Origin: Clostridiales bacterium
GTDB lineage: Bacteria > Bacillota > Clostridia > Oscillospirales > CAG-272
DNA length: 64,000 nt
NCBI GenBank assembly: GCA_012514145.1
Contig: JAAZAV010000011.1
Coordinates: 1 to 64,000, forward strand
Reading direction: 5' to 3'
Under the pieces are notes generated by a model. The model was not told the DNA's origin. It saw only the letters and a list, made by a program, of their open reading frames with translations, and did no database searches. Below, in pieces: positions 29,959-39,531 of this stretch. The number at the start of each line of letters is the position of its first letter. Within the stretch, counting starts at the first letter, position 1. Both the position numbers and the translations under genes were made by a program.

Positions 29959-29994
29959 AATTATTCACCATTCTTAATAAATATTATATGATAC

Positions 29995-31431
29995 TCAGAC
30001 TCTTGCAAATTCAAAATCGCACTGTTTTGCCAAAGCCTCAAGCTGCGGCGTCCAGTCGCCGTCAACTATGCCATAGTGCTGAGTGACACCATGAGGCAGT
30101 ATGCGGGAGAAAAGTTCCTCCGGGGAGATATCCTCATGAGGTTTGAAATCGGCGTGGCTGTAGCTTGCGAGATAGTGCTTTGTAGGCAGCGCATCCACCA
30201 GGGTGCAGATCATCTTCATGCGGCCGTTAAGCTCGCTCATGTGCAGCATGGTCTTTGTTCCCTCTGGGAATACATACCAGGCAAAGGGCGCGCCGGCATA
30301 CTTCCATGCTGTCTTTGCGAAACGCTCGTCACGGGCGATAACCACATTTTCCGGACAGGCGCTGTAGTTGTTGGGACCCGCATGACCGCCGGCAAATGTT
30401 CCGCGCTTGTGATCGATGTAGAAAGGCTCAATGAAGTTGGCGGGTACGCCTGCCAGCATCTGGAGAATGAAGGTTGCCAGTCCGCCGCCAAGGTCGCCCT
30501 CGGGCACTGTGACCAGGTCAAGATCGGGAGTTGTGGGGATGAAACCGGGACGCAGACCTATGTTGCGGAAAAGCTCGGTGTCGATGTCGTTGAGCACCAG
30601 CAGATCAGCGTCAGCTGCAAGGGCAATGCGCTCCATGGCATAGGAGGCGCGCACCGAGGCGCGGAGCTTCTCGAAGTCCACATTTGGCATTATACGGTAG
30701 CGCGAAGTCATGGAGGAAACAAGTTCGTCAACCAGCGAATCAGGGGTATTGTCCACCTCGGTCATAAGCTGTGCTATTGACAGGAAGTGCAGCTCCGGAC
30801 CTATCTTCATGAACATGTTGTAGGGATCGACATAGGTTGCCCACATAGCCTCGTTATAACAGGCAAGCAGGCTGACATTGCCGCGGCGGAGAATTGTACG
30901 CACACGTGCCGCTTCGGAGAAAATCTTCAGCTTCGCCGACACCTCATCAAGAGTGCCGATACAGATGTCCGACATCGGACGCGCGAAACGTCTGAAAGAA
31001 CCGGAACCTTCCTGAGCGCCAACCAGCGCGCCTGCCGACAGGAACTCTACAAATTGATTTTCGTCATTAGTGTCGGTAATGAACAGCTCATCGCGCACCA
31101 CCGAGGCGAAGAGCAGCGGCATGGGAGGCAGTTCGCGCAGGAACCGTATCCAGGCGAAATCCTCCGCCCAGGACATGAAGATTGCGCATACACAATCCAC
31201 CTTTTCTGCGGTAAATAGCTCGATTGCCCTCTCGGCATCTTCTCGGTCATAACACATACCGCAGCTGACGGTATCGGTAAACTTGCCGAAGGCGTCAAGA
31301 TAGGTCTTGTATTCTGTCTTTTTTCGTACCTCGTAGGTGCCGTCTGCGGTTCCCTCTCCCAGCTGTCTGAAGCGCTTCGCTCCGATGAAGAGCAGTCCCG
31401 TCTTTGGTCTGGTTCTCTTGATTTGCTTCAT
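29995..31431 (-). CDS. L-fucose/L-arabinose isomerase-like protein
   Basis: TGLLFIGAKRFRQLGEG...VDCVCAIFMSWAEDFAWIRFLRELPPMPLLF; downstream GGHAGPNNYSACPENVVIARDERF. Confidence 0.75.
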   Translation of the reverse strand: MKQIKRTRPKTGLLFIGAKRFRQLGEGTADGTYEVRKKTEYKTYLDAFGKFTDTVSCGMCYDREDAERAIELFTAEKVDCVCAIFMSWAEDFAWIRFLRELPPMPLLFASVVRDELFITDTNDENQFVEFLSAGALVGAQEGSGSFRRFARPMSDICIGTLDEVSAKLKIFSEAARVRTILRRGNVSLLACYNEAMWATYVDPYNMFMKIGPELHFLSIAQLMTEVDNTPDSLVDELVSSMTSRYRIMPNVDFEKLRASVRASYAMERIALAADADLLVLNDIDTELFRNIGLRPGFIPTTPDLDLVTVPEGDLGGGLATFILQMLAGVPANFIEPFYIDHKRGTFAGGHAGPNNYSACPENVVIARDERFAKTAWKYAGAPFAWYVFPEGTKTMLHMSELNGRMKMICTLVDALPTKHYLASYSHADFKPHEDISPEELFSRILPHGVTQHYGIVDGDWTPQLEALAKQCDFEFARV

Positions 31432-31460
31432 CTCGTACCTGTACCTCCGTATGTTTTCGG

Positions 31461-31499
31461 AACTAATTGCGGGATTACTACAAATTTGCGCAATTAGTT
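31461..31499. promoter_or_regulatory. Inverted repeat, candidate operator
   Basis: Perfect 11-bp arms AACTAATTGCG / CGCAATTAGTT separated by 17 nt. Confidence 0.7.
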
Positions 31500-31508
31500 T
31501 ACTACCGT

Positions 31509-31537
31509 ATTATAGCACCATACTTCTGCCCTGTCAA
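31509..31537 (-). promoter_or_regulatory. Perfect consensus promoter of the 31431-23415 operon
   Basis: Minus strand TTGACA - 17 nt - TATAAT. Confidence 0.8.
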
Positions 31538-31561
31538 CACGACTTTTCAGTATTAAAACAC

Positions 31562-32263
31562 TCAAACTGAAATTATTAACTCCCTGTCGTCTCCCTCGCA
31601 CATGGCGGGCAATGTTATGTACTCGATACCGCCCTGTATGCAGTACCCGCCGCCGTGGCGATGTCCCTGATACACCCGTTTTACCCGTCCTGAAGCTTCA
31701 AGTAAACCGCGGATTTCGGCGTTGTTTCTCACCATATGCGGATTTCCGGGGTCATGGTCAAGGTTCTGGTGTATGAAGATGATACAATCACCGCCGCTGT
31801 TTCTGAGGATATCAAGCTGCTCCGGCGGCAGCATGGTATTTGTCCAGTCGTTGGTTCCCTTTATATAGGCTCTGCCATCGGTATAGTAACAGGCATCCAC
31901 GAAAAGCAGCTTAACGCCGCCATATTCAAGCACTGTAGACGCGATTTCAGCCCAAGGGAGCAGTTCGCGGAACTCTTTCGGGGTAAATGCTTCGGTGTCA
32001 TGATTGCCGGGCACAAATACAAATGGTATACCGCAATTGCGTATGGGGTCTGTTATCGTTTTTAAATTGGCTGCATTTCGAAAGTCATCACCCGCCACTG
32101 CATTGATAAGATCTCCAAGACAGACAATCAGTTCTACGCCTTCGGCTTCAAAGCATCTCAGTGCCTTTTTCAGCCGCCCGAGTGAAAGGAACGGTCGACG
32201 ATTGCCGATGGCTTCTATGTCGGCGTAATGAGGGTCGGCAAAAAGTCCCAGTTTCATATACAT
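31562..32263 (-). CDS. Metallophosphoesterase
   Basis: LFADPHY, CLGDLIN, FVPGNHD, YQGHRHGG motifs. Confidence 0.92.
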   Translation of the reverse strand: MYMKLGLFADPHYADIEAIGNRRPFLSLGRLKKALRCFEAEGVELIVCLGDLINAVAGDDFRNAANLKTITDPIRNCGIPFVFVPGNHDTEAFTPKEFRELLPWAEIASTVLEYGGVKLLFVDACYYTDGRAYIKGTNDWTNTMLPPEQLDILRNSGGDCIIFIHQNLDHDPGNPHMVRNNAEIRGLLEASGRVKRVYQGHRHGGGYCIQGGIEYITLPAMCEGDDRELIISV

Positions 32264-33315
32264 TAACCCAAATCGGCTATCAGTCTGTCAAGTATGTCGT
32301 CGTCTCTGATATATTCGTGTGTACCGCTGAATACCGTGAAACTCAGCCGGTCGGCGTCAAAGCCCGCAAGCGTCCAGTAACGTCTCAGCCGCCAATACTC
32401 GCTTTGTGCGTGACGCCAGTCAAAGAGCTCATCCCGGTCGCCTGTCATTATATGCAGACACCGGGGTGCCGCAAGCAGCGCAATCTCAGCGTCCCCGAAT
32501 GTGTTCATGAAGTTGAAGAAGGTGACATCCTGCCAGTCATATATGCTGCGGTCGCTGAAGAATGAACATGCCGCGGCGCTTTTCATTCTGGTGTCGGCAG
32601 CCGCCATATAGAGAGTATTGGAGCCGCCGTAGGACAGTCCGGTTATTCCGATGCGCTCAGGGTCAACATACTCCACGCTCGAAAGTGCGGTCACCGCCGC
32701 CATCATGCCGTAAAGCTCAAGCGACACCATAGAGCAGCCAAGGTATCTGAGTTTTCGGTCAAGATCCTGACGTTCCGGGGTATTGCCAAACTGTTTGTCG
32801 CGCCAGAACAATGCCTGCGGCGCGAATGCGTGAACTCCATACCGCGTCACGCGGTAAGTGATGTCGTTGTAGTTGGCAGAGCCGCCGAATAACCCCGAGC
32901 AAAGCTCGGGTGTGCCCAGTCCGCCATGCAGCGAAAGGATAAGTGGAGCCTTCAAAGCTTTTCCTTCACAGTCAAGCCGTCTGAACAGGATACCGTAGAA
33001 CGGAATATTGCCGCAGATTTCAAACACACATCGGATTATTTCGTAATCGCCGCTGACCGCGACCGGATAAAAGCTCACTGCCTCGGCAGCCGGAAATTCG
33101 CCGTAAACCAGAGGACCGCCAAGCATGGCATAAAAGTCATGTCTCGCGGCTTCGCTGTCAAAGCCTGAATCGGTGAAGTATTTCATAATGTTTGCTTCAC
33201 GGTCGGCGGCAGAGGCTGACTTCATATCCTCTATATAACCGGTTATGCCTGCCAGATATGCGTTGCGGAAGCTGTTGCCGGCTGATATGTCTTCTTTATA
33301 GGTGTAGTTTTTCAT
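32263..33315 (-). CDS. Alpha/beta hydrolase (acetyl xylan esterase / dienelactone hydrolase-like)
   Basis: LILSLHGGLG, GITGLSYGGSNTLYMAA nucleophile elbow, GTHEY; start at 33315 preferred over track start. Confidence 0.75.
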   Translation of the reverse strand: MKNYTYKEDISAGNSFRNAYLAGITGYIEDMKSASAADREANIMKYFTDSGFDSEAARHDFYAMLGGPLVYGEFPAAEAVSFYPVAVSGDYEIIRCVFEICGNIPFYGILFRRLDCEGKALKAPLILSLHGGLGTPELCSGLFGGSANYNDITYRVTRYGVHAFAPQALFWRDKQFGNTPERQDLDRKLRYLGCSMVSLELYGMMAAVTALSSVEYVDPERIGITGLSYGGSNTLYMAAADTRMKSAAACSFFSDRSIYDWQDVTFFNFMNTFGDAEIALLAAPRCLHIMTGDRDELFDWRHAQSEYWRLRRYWTLAGFDADRLSFTVFSGTHEYIRDDDILDRLIADLG

Positions 33316-33407
33316 GAGATTTACTCCAATAAAAATCCGCCGCGGGCAATCCTGACGGCGGACAAACGGAAACCCAGGCATGACAGGGCTTCCGTGTACT
33401 CAATTGT

Positions 33408-34463
33408 TTAGATTTCGTATACTCTCGGGTCGTCGATGCGGACACGCTCACCGTACTTTGCCGACACATAGCTTGCTAAAACCATGCGCAGGGAATTGCG
33501 GGCTTCGTATACCGAACAGACGGGTTCGCGCTCGCCGCGAAGGAAGGCTGCGAACTGCTCGCCCTGGGCAGCGATACGCTCGCCGTGACCTGCGGGGCTT
33601 GGAATACCGCTGTCGGTCCATGCCTTGTCGCCGGCAAGCATCCATTTAAGTCCGGGCTGTCCTTCGGGACGCGCCAGACCGGTAGAAACGCCGTCGCCGT
33701 AATACTGCTGAACCGAACCCTTGGAGCCGTATATCTCGGTGGTTATCTCGGCAGCACAGCAGGAGAAGCAGCATGAAATCTCGCAAATGGTGCCGTTTGC
33801 ATACTTAAAGGTAGACACACCCACATCGTTTGGAACCTTGGGATTCACTACTGTGGACAATTCGCAGGAAACTGTCTCGGGAACGCCGAAAATCCAATTC
33901 ATCATGTCGATTGGATGGCTGGCGTCATCGGCGAAAATGTCGCGATTGTAGAACGCCGAGTTGTGCCAGGTATCCTCAAAGTTGCCCCAAAGGTGGGTGC
34001 TTAGACAGTGGCGGCGGCGGAAGAGACAGATCTTGCCAAGGGTTCCGTCGGTTATCAGTTCCTTCATCCTGATGTTCTGCGGGTCAACTCTCATCTGATA
34101 GCCGAGGGTGAATGGCACCTTATTGCGCTCAACCGCCTCGACCATGCGATCTGCCTCCTCCATGCGGAGAGCCATAGGCTTATAGCAGATGATCTTCTTT
34201 CCGGCATCGGCGGCTTTTACAACAAGGTCGGCGTGGTAGACTGTCTCCGACGAAACTATAATTGCATCGCTGAGAGCTATAACCGCCTCCGGTGACTCAA
34301 GCGCGGGAATCTTAAAGTTCGCGCAGCTTTTTTCTGCTCTCCCGGCATCGTGATCCCACCCGGCGACAAACTCAAGACCCCACTCGGGGTGCTGCATGAT
34401 CTGCGCGCCGTAACTACCCACGTGACCGTGTGCGAAACCGAGTATACCTACTTTTATTGCCAT
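33408..34463 (-). CDS. Gfo/Idh/MocA family oxidoreductase
   Basis: MAIKVGILGFAHGHVGSYG...KKIICYKPMALRMEEADRM. Confidence 0.9.
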   Translation of the reverse strand: MAIKVGILGFAHGHVGSYGAQIMQHPEWGLEFVAGWDHDAGRAEKSCANFKIPALESPEAVIALSDAIIVSSETVYHADLVVKAADAGKKIICYKPMALRMEEADRMVEAVERNKVPFTLGYQMRVDPQNIRMKELITDGTLGKICLFRRRHCLSTHLWGNFEDTWHNSAFYNRDIFADDASHPIDMMNWIFGVPETVSCELSTVVNPKVPNDVGVSTFKYANGTICEISCCFSCCAAEITTEIYGSKGSVQQYYGDGVSTGLARPEGQPGLKWMLAGDKAWTDSGIPSPAGHGERIAAQGEQFAAFLRGEREPVCSVYEARNSLRMVLASYVSAKYGERVRIDDPRVYEI

Positions 34464-34578
34464 GTCGTTCTCACTTTCTCCGGCGGAAATTAATATCGTA
34501 AACGGTATTACAGGGCGCCGCATGCTTCCGCCGGAATGCGGCGCCAGACCGTATTGCAGCATACCGCCGTATAAGATT

Positions 34579-34607
34579 ATTATAACCCCTTACATAACTA
34601 TATGCAA
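34579..34607 (-). promoter_or_regulatory. Promoter of the Gfo/Idh gene at 33408-34463
   Basis: Minus strand TTGCAT - 17 nt - TATAAT. Confidence 0.65.
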
Positions 34608-34825
34608 GCCCTATTTTTGAATTTTAACTGCGGGCGCAGACACAGGCTGAATGCGATTGGCTGATTTGCTCATGTTATTTTCCGAACTTCTCGCTGAATT
34701 GACGAATATTTTAAATATAGGACTTGAAAAAACAGGCAAAGAGGTTTATAATGCTTTGTGGTGTATCTTATTGCATGTTGTGCCGGGAACGCCTCATAAG
34801 AGAAAAAATAACAGGGATATTGCTC

Positions 34826-35728
34826 ATGAAAGAAAAAACCGCTCTGAAACCAACAGTGTTCTTCGCTGCCGCGGCGTGCATAACCGCTGTCACCGCCTCG
34901 GTATTTCAGTATTACCTAATGTATAACAACTATTATATATCCGACTGCCTATACGCACCGGGTACCGTTGTGCCCGCGGTCTATCACTGGCTGCTCTTCG
35001 CCGTAATGGTAATACTGGGACTCTCCTTCTTCACCGCCGACCGGGAAAGAAAGGAGCTTCCGCCTGACAACACCGCTTTTATTTTCATATCCTCCATGAC
35101 CGCTTTTATGTTTGTGGCACAGGCGATTATCTATTTCGTCCGTTCTTTTTCTTCCGGTGCTGACAAATGGCTGACTGCTTCGGCTTTGCTGGCTGTTCCC
35201 GCAGCGGTGTATTTCTTCTTCATAGTGTTCGGAAAACCACAGAGTCAAAACCCGCGCATTGTGTTCGGCTTCTTTGTGATAATATGGTCGGCGGTTACGC
35301 TGCTGGCAACTCACTTCGACAAAACAACGCCCCTGAACTCTCCGCTTCGCATACAGCATCAGATTTCGCTGATATTCATCATGATGTTCATGCTGTTTGA
35401 ACTGCGTTATCTGCTGGGCATCGCAATGCCGAGGTTCTATACCGCAATCGCCTGCATGGTGATACCGCTGACTATTATACCCGCCGTTTGTTCCGCAGCA
35501 TTTGAACTGATGGGTTACCCGGTGAATCCCTTCGGACTGTTCACCTATGCCTCGGAGTTCTGCGTGGGACTGTTTGCCGCCGTCCGTCTGCTCTCCGGCT
35601 GCCTGCCGCAAAAAACAATTACCGAACCTGAGCCGACAACGAATGAGGTCTTGCAATCTGACACAGACACACCACCAAACAGTTCTGATAACGCATTAAC
35701 ATCTGAGAAGCAAAAGACATACCGTTGA
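34826..35728 (+). CDS. Multi-pass membrane protein of unknown function
   Basis: Several hydrophobic helices followed by polar tail; start could be 34724 or 34826. Confidence 0.6.
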   Translation: MKEKTALKPTVFFAAAACITAVTASVFQYYLMYNNYYISDCLYAPGTVVPAVYHWLLFAVMVILGLSFFTADRERKELPPDNTAFIFISSMTAFMFVAQAIIYFVRSFSSGADKWLTASALLAVPAAVYFFFIVFGKPQSQNPRIVFGFFVIIWSAVTLLATHFDKTTPLNSPLRIQHQISLIFIMMFMLFELRYLLGIAMPRFYTAIACMVIPLTIIPAVCSAAFELMGYPVNPFGLFTYASEFCVGLFAAVRLLSGCLPQKTITEPEPTTNEVLQSDTDTPPNSSDNALTSEKQKTYR

Positions 35729-35776
35729 TTACACCCCCCCGAGGACATACCGATATTCCACAAGGAGGTACAGCAA

Positions 35777-37444
35777 TTGAAAAGCAAACTCATTGTACTG
35801 CTGGCGCTGTTATTGCTCTTTATCCCCACCTACTTTGCCATCGGTTATTATATCGCCGCTCAAAACGCCCCTATGGATGTAAAGGTGGTGAGCCATATGA
35901 CTTTAACCGATACGGACGGTGCCGTATACAACTTTGAGCGTTCCCAGGGTTCGTCAGACGATTTGACCGACAACATGATCGGTTTCTTCCTCGAGATGAA
36001 CGACAGCTCAAAGGAGGTTTCCGCGCTGCCCGAGCCGCTCGTTGGAACCGATTGCTTTAATGTCGCCTTCACTGCCTACAACAACGAATCTCTGTTCCGC
36101 TACTACTTTACGGATAACCCGGATGAAGCCTATTTTGTTGACAACGAGGGTAAGGCTCACCGCATTCCCGGTGAGTATTCACAGCGCTTCATTTTATCCG
36201 ACTATGCAAAAAGCCTTTTCCCGGCATCAAATGTGCCCGTATTGACCGTTCGCGACGAGGTCTGCGAGCCCCAGACCATGCTCTGGCAGTATAAGAACGT
36301 GCTGGGTGATTACAAGACGGTTGCCAGTATTGACAATGTTGGCTCCGTGGTTCCCTCCTACCGCATTATCGGCGGTAAGCTGCAGTTAGACTTCGACATA
36401 GAGCCCGACTTCCTGTCTGTCAAGATTGTGGAGCGCGGTGTCGAGATCTTCAACGACCTTTACGAAAACATCGGTCAGGTAAATCTTGTTCAGGAGACAA
36501 CCGTCAGCATAACTCTTGTCGCAAAATGGTATGACAGTGAAACACGTGCCAGCAACGGCGAGGCAGTTTATAATTTCTATGGCGAGGTTCAGGCTCAGCC
36601 GGTGTTCTACCTCGGTCAGAACGAGATAGAGCCGGGCGAGTTCGTAGTGCTAACCGGTCTTAATATAGAAAAGGCTGAGGACATCACCTTTACCAGTTCA
36701 CCCGACATCGACTTCGAGCCGGTATTCTTTAAAGACGGTAAATATTACAGAGCTCTTATCCCGATTTCTATATATCTTCCCGAAATACTCGCCCTGCCAA
36801 ATTCGGGCACAACCGGAGCGACTGTCAACTACACCTTCACCGTATCCTGTTCCGGCATTACCCAGGATATTACCCTTATTGTAAAGGACAAGCGCTTCAA
36901 GCCTCAGACTATAAATATCTCCATGGATATAGAAAATGTCAAACGCAATGCCGCAGTGCTCGAAGCCTTCGATAAGGCAATGTCAAACACCTACACTTCC
37001 CGTCTTGAGGAGAAACTGTTCAGCGGCGCATTCCTGAGAGCGGCCAACAAGGACAGCGGCATACGCACCGGTTTCGGTATCTATCGGACAATCCGCAGCA
37101 GCGGTACCCAGTACCGTCACGAAGGCGTCGATTTCCTGGTTGATCCTGCGGCAAAGGCTGTGGCTGTAAATGGCGGCAAGGTCATATATGTGGGTGAACA
37201 GGTGGTTTCCGGCAAGATTGTGGTAATCGACCACGGTTTCGGACTCAAATCAACCTACTGCCACCTGAGTGCCATTAATGTCGCAGAGGGCGACATTGTC
37301 AAAGCCGGCGATGTAATAGCTACCGTGGGCTCGACCGGCTTTACCGAGGAAGTAATGTTGCATTATGGTCTGTCGGTATTCGATGTACCGGTATGTCCCT
37401 ATTCACTTTGGGAGAACGGCGTTGTTATGACCGAGATAGACTGA
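35777..37444 (+). CDS. M23 family metallopeptidase (LytM domain), membrane anchored
   Basis: YRHEGVDFLVDPAAKAVAVNGGKVIYVGEQVVSGKIVVIDHGFGLKSTYCHLSAINVAEGD...HYGLSVFDVPVCP. Confidence 0.9.
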   Translation: MKSKLIVLLALLLLFIPTYFAIGYYIAAQNAPMDVKVVSHMTLTDTDGAVYNFERSQGSSDDLTDNMIGFFLEMNDSSKEVSALPEPLVGTDCFNVAFTAYNNESLFRYYFTDNPDEAYFVDNEGKAHRIPGEYSQRFILSDYAKSLFPASNVPVLTVRDEVCEPQTMLWQYKNVLGDYKTVASIDNVGSVVPSYRIIGGKLQLDFDIEPDFLSVKIVERGVEIFNDLYENIGQVNLVQETTVSITLVAKWYDSETRASNGEAVYNFYGEVQAQPVFYLGQNEIEPGEFVVLTGLNIEKAEDITFTSSPDIDFEPVFFKDGKYYRALIPISIYLPEILALPNSGTTGATVNYTFTVSCSGITQDITLIVKDKRFKPQTINISMDIENVKRNAAVLEAFDKAMSNTYTSRLEEKLFSGAFLRAANKDSGIRTGFGIYRTIRSSGTQYRHEGVDFLVDPAAKAVAVNGGKVIYVGEQVVSGKIVVIDHGFGLKSTYCHLSAINVAEGDIVKAGDVIATVGSTGFTEEVMLHYGLSVFDVPVCPYSLWENGVVMTEID

Positions 37445-37467
37445 TATACACATACATTACATTTCCA

Positions 37468-37498
37468 CAGCGGGCGCATCGAATTGATGCGCCCGCTG
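37468..37498 (+). terminator. Terminator hairpin
   Basis: CAGCGGGCGCATC-GAATT-GATGCGCCCGCTG. Confidence 0.75.
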
Positions 37499-37537
37499 TT
37501 ATTGTCATATCATAATACTATCTGTCGTGTGATTATT

Positions 37538-38599
37538 TCAGATTTTTACCCAGCTTCTGCTGTCTGCCGATTCGAGAATTGCGTCCAAAATACGCTGCAT
37601 CTTAACCGCGTCGTCAAGTGTTGGGATATATTTATCACGCTTTCCGTGAAGCAGGTTGATGAATGTCTGTGTCTGACCAGCACGGTATTCGGCCGGAACC
37701 TCGATCTCCCTCATCTTGTCTATGGGCATGTCTGAGGAGCGGTATTCAAGCTTGCTGTTGTTCAGGTCAAAGCGCAGACCGCCCTTTTCGCCGGACATCT
37801 CAACAATGATGTGGTTGTTGTTGCCGTACATAGCGCGGGAAATGGAGTAGGTAGCCGAAGCGCCGCCCTTGAAGCGCGCCAGAATATGGCACCAGTCATC
37901 GGTGGTAACGTCCACCAGCTCCTCGGAGTCGAGACGCTTGCGCTGTTTGATCACCGTACCTATATCGGCGGTAATCATATCCATGTCGCCGGCAAGGAAT
38001 GTGGTCAGGTCGAGGATATGCACTCCAAGGTCGCCCGAAACACCGTACTGCGCAATGGTCTTGTCGAAACGCCAGTCGAGACGGCGTCCGGGCATATATG
38101 TCGATGACTTCAGATATGAGGCATAGATATTGACAACATTGCCGATCTCGCCGTTGTCCACCAGCTCGCGGGCGTAGCGCACCGCTTCTCTGAATCGGTA
38201 GGAGAAGCAGATCATTGAGAGAATCCCCTCAGCCTTTGCACGATCGCGGAGAGCTTCGCACTCTTCGGTCGAGATACCGAGTGGTTTCTCACAGCAGAAG
38301 GGCTTGCGGACATCTATCGCGGCATTGCACATCGGAACATGCATATTGTTCGGCGTACAAATATCAACCGCATCCACATCCGGGCAGGCGATAAGGTCAT
38401 GATAGTCAAGGAAGCGGCGATTCTCGGGTATGCCGTACTTGTCGCCGGCAGCGTTTAGCCTAGCCGGATTGATGTCACAGAGAGCGGTGAGCCTGGCACC
38501 TTCCGCCTTTTCTATCTGGGGAAGGTGTGCGCCGGAAATGCCGCCGCAACCTATAAGCCCTATTCCGATAATATCTTTCATTGTTAACCTCGCAGTCAA
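37538..38599 (-). CDS. Gfo/Idh/MocA family oxidoreductase
   Basis: IGLIGCGGISGAHLPQIEKAEG...CCEKPLGISTEECEALRDRA...GDLGVHILDLTTFL. Confidence 0.93.
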   Translation of the reverse strand: MTARLTMKDIIGIGLIGCGGISGAHLPQIEKAEGARLTALCDINPARLNAAGDKYGIPENRRFLDYHDLIACPDVDAVDICTPNNMHVPMCNAAIDVRKPFCCEKPLGISTEECEALRDRAKAEGILSMICFSYRFREAVRYARELVDNGEIGNVVNIYASYLKSSTYMPGRRLDWRFDKTIAQYGVSGDLGVHILDLTTFLAGDMDMITADIGTVIKQRKRLDSEELVDVTTDDWCHILARFKGGASATYSISRAMYGNNNHIIVEMSGEKGGLRFDLNNSKLEYRSSDMPIDKMREIEVPAEYRAGQTQTFINLLHGKRDKYIPTLDDAVKMQRILDAILESADSRSWVKI

Positions 38600-38601
38600 T
38601 T

Positions 38602-39330
38602 TCAGTGATTTACCGATTCGAATTTGCCGTAGGTAGGTGAGGGGCCGTTAACCGGAGCCGCCCAGTGTGCCGCGTTGCGCAGTACCTTACGGACATTTTC
38701 GTCCAGGTAGATGGGGTAGGTCTCGTGACCCGGACGGAAGTAGAAAATCTTTCCCTTTCCGCGGTTGTAGGTAAAGCCCGAGCGGCAGACCTCGCCGCCG
38801 GTGAACCAACTCAGGAATATTAGATCGTCGGGAGCGGGGATGTCGAACTTTTCACCATATGTCTCCTCCTGTGCCAACTCAAAATATTCAGGCAGACCGT
38901 CTGCTATGGGATGTCCCTGCTCAACCACCCAGATGCGCTCGGTGTCCCCGGATTCGCGCCACTTCAGACGGCAGCCGGTGCCGGTTATACGCTTAAATAT
39001 CTTCGAGTAATGGGCGGAATGCAGCCCGACGAAGCCCATACCGCCGAGGATGCGCTGCCATATACGCTCAACCAACGCGTCATCAACTTTACCGTGCGCC
39101 ACATGCCCCCACCAGAAGAGGACATCCGTGTTATTGAGTACCTCGTCGCTCAGTCCATGTTCGGGCATATCCAGGGTGGCAATCGTTACTTTGAAGGTGT
39201 TATCCTCATCCAGTGCCGATTTCACCGCACCGTGAATGCCCTCGGGATATATTGCCTTGACGCGCTCTTCCTTGTCATGAACGTTTTCGTTCCAAACGGT
39301 TATATTGATTTTTTTGCCGCTGCAGCTCAT
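38602..39330 (-). CDS. ThuA-like domain protein (trehalose utilisation family)
   Basis: ITVWNENVHDKEERVKAIYPEGIH...VLFWWGHVAHGKV...GFVGLHSAHYSKIFKRITGTG. Confidence 0.92.
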   Translation of the reverse strand: MSCSGKKINITVWNENVHDKEERVKAIYPEGIHGAVKSALDEDNTFKVTIATLDMPEHGLSDEVLNNTDVLFWWGHVAHGKVDDALVERIWQRILGGMGFVGLHSAHYSKIFKRITGTGCRLKWRESGDTERIWVVEQGHPIADGLPEYFELAQEETYGEKFDIPAPDDLIFLSWFTGGEVCRSGFTYNRGKGKIFYFRPGHETYPIYLDENVRKVLRNAAHWAAPVNGPSPTYGKFESVNH

Positions 39331-39468
39331 ATGATTACCTCCGTTTCGCTTTTATATATTATACAATCTCTTTGCGGTTTTGAAAAGAGTGTTTTTCAAT
39401 ATTTCTTATTGATGTATGACTAAGAAGTTTTTATTATCTGCGACTGTTGATGCAAGATACGAAAAATG

Positions 39469-39497
39469 TTGACGAATGAACAGAACTGTGATAAAAT
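39469..39497 (+). promoter_or_regulatory. Promoter of the glycerol-1-phosphate dehydrogenase-like gene
   Basis: TTGACG - 17 nt - TAAAAT. Confidence 0.65.
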
Positions 39498-39531
39498 ACA
39501 ACAAAATGATTCTTCAGGGAGGACGTGTACT

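Noticed and set aside
28846-29991. 381-aa plus-strand ORF antisense to the cupin isomerase gene
   Set aside because: No recognisable protein motifs; the opposite strand encodes a coherent operon gene.
30076-30780. 234-aa plus-strand ORF antisense to the fucose-isomerase-like gene
   Set aside because: No motifs; overlaps a supported CDS.
35731-35740. Poly-C run (ACACCCCCCCGAGG) as a possible phase-variation tract
   Set aside because: It is short (7 C) and lies between genes, just after a stop codon, away from a promoter spacer or reading frame.
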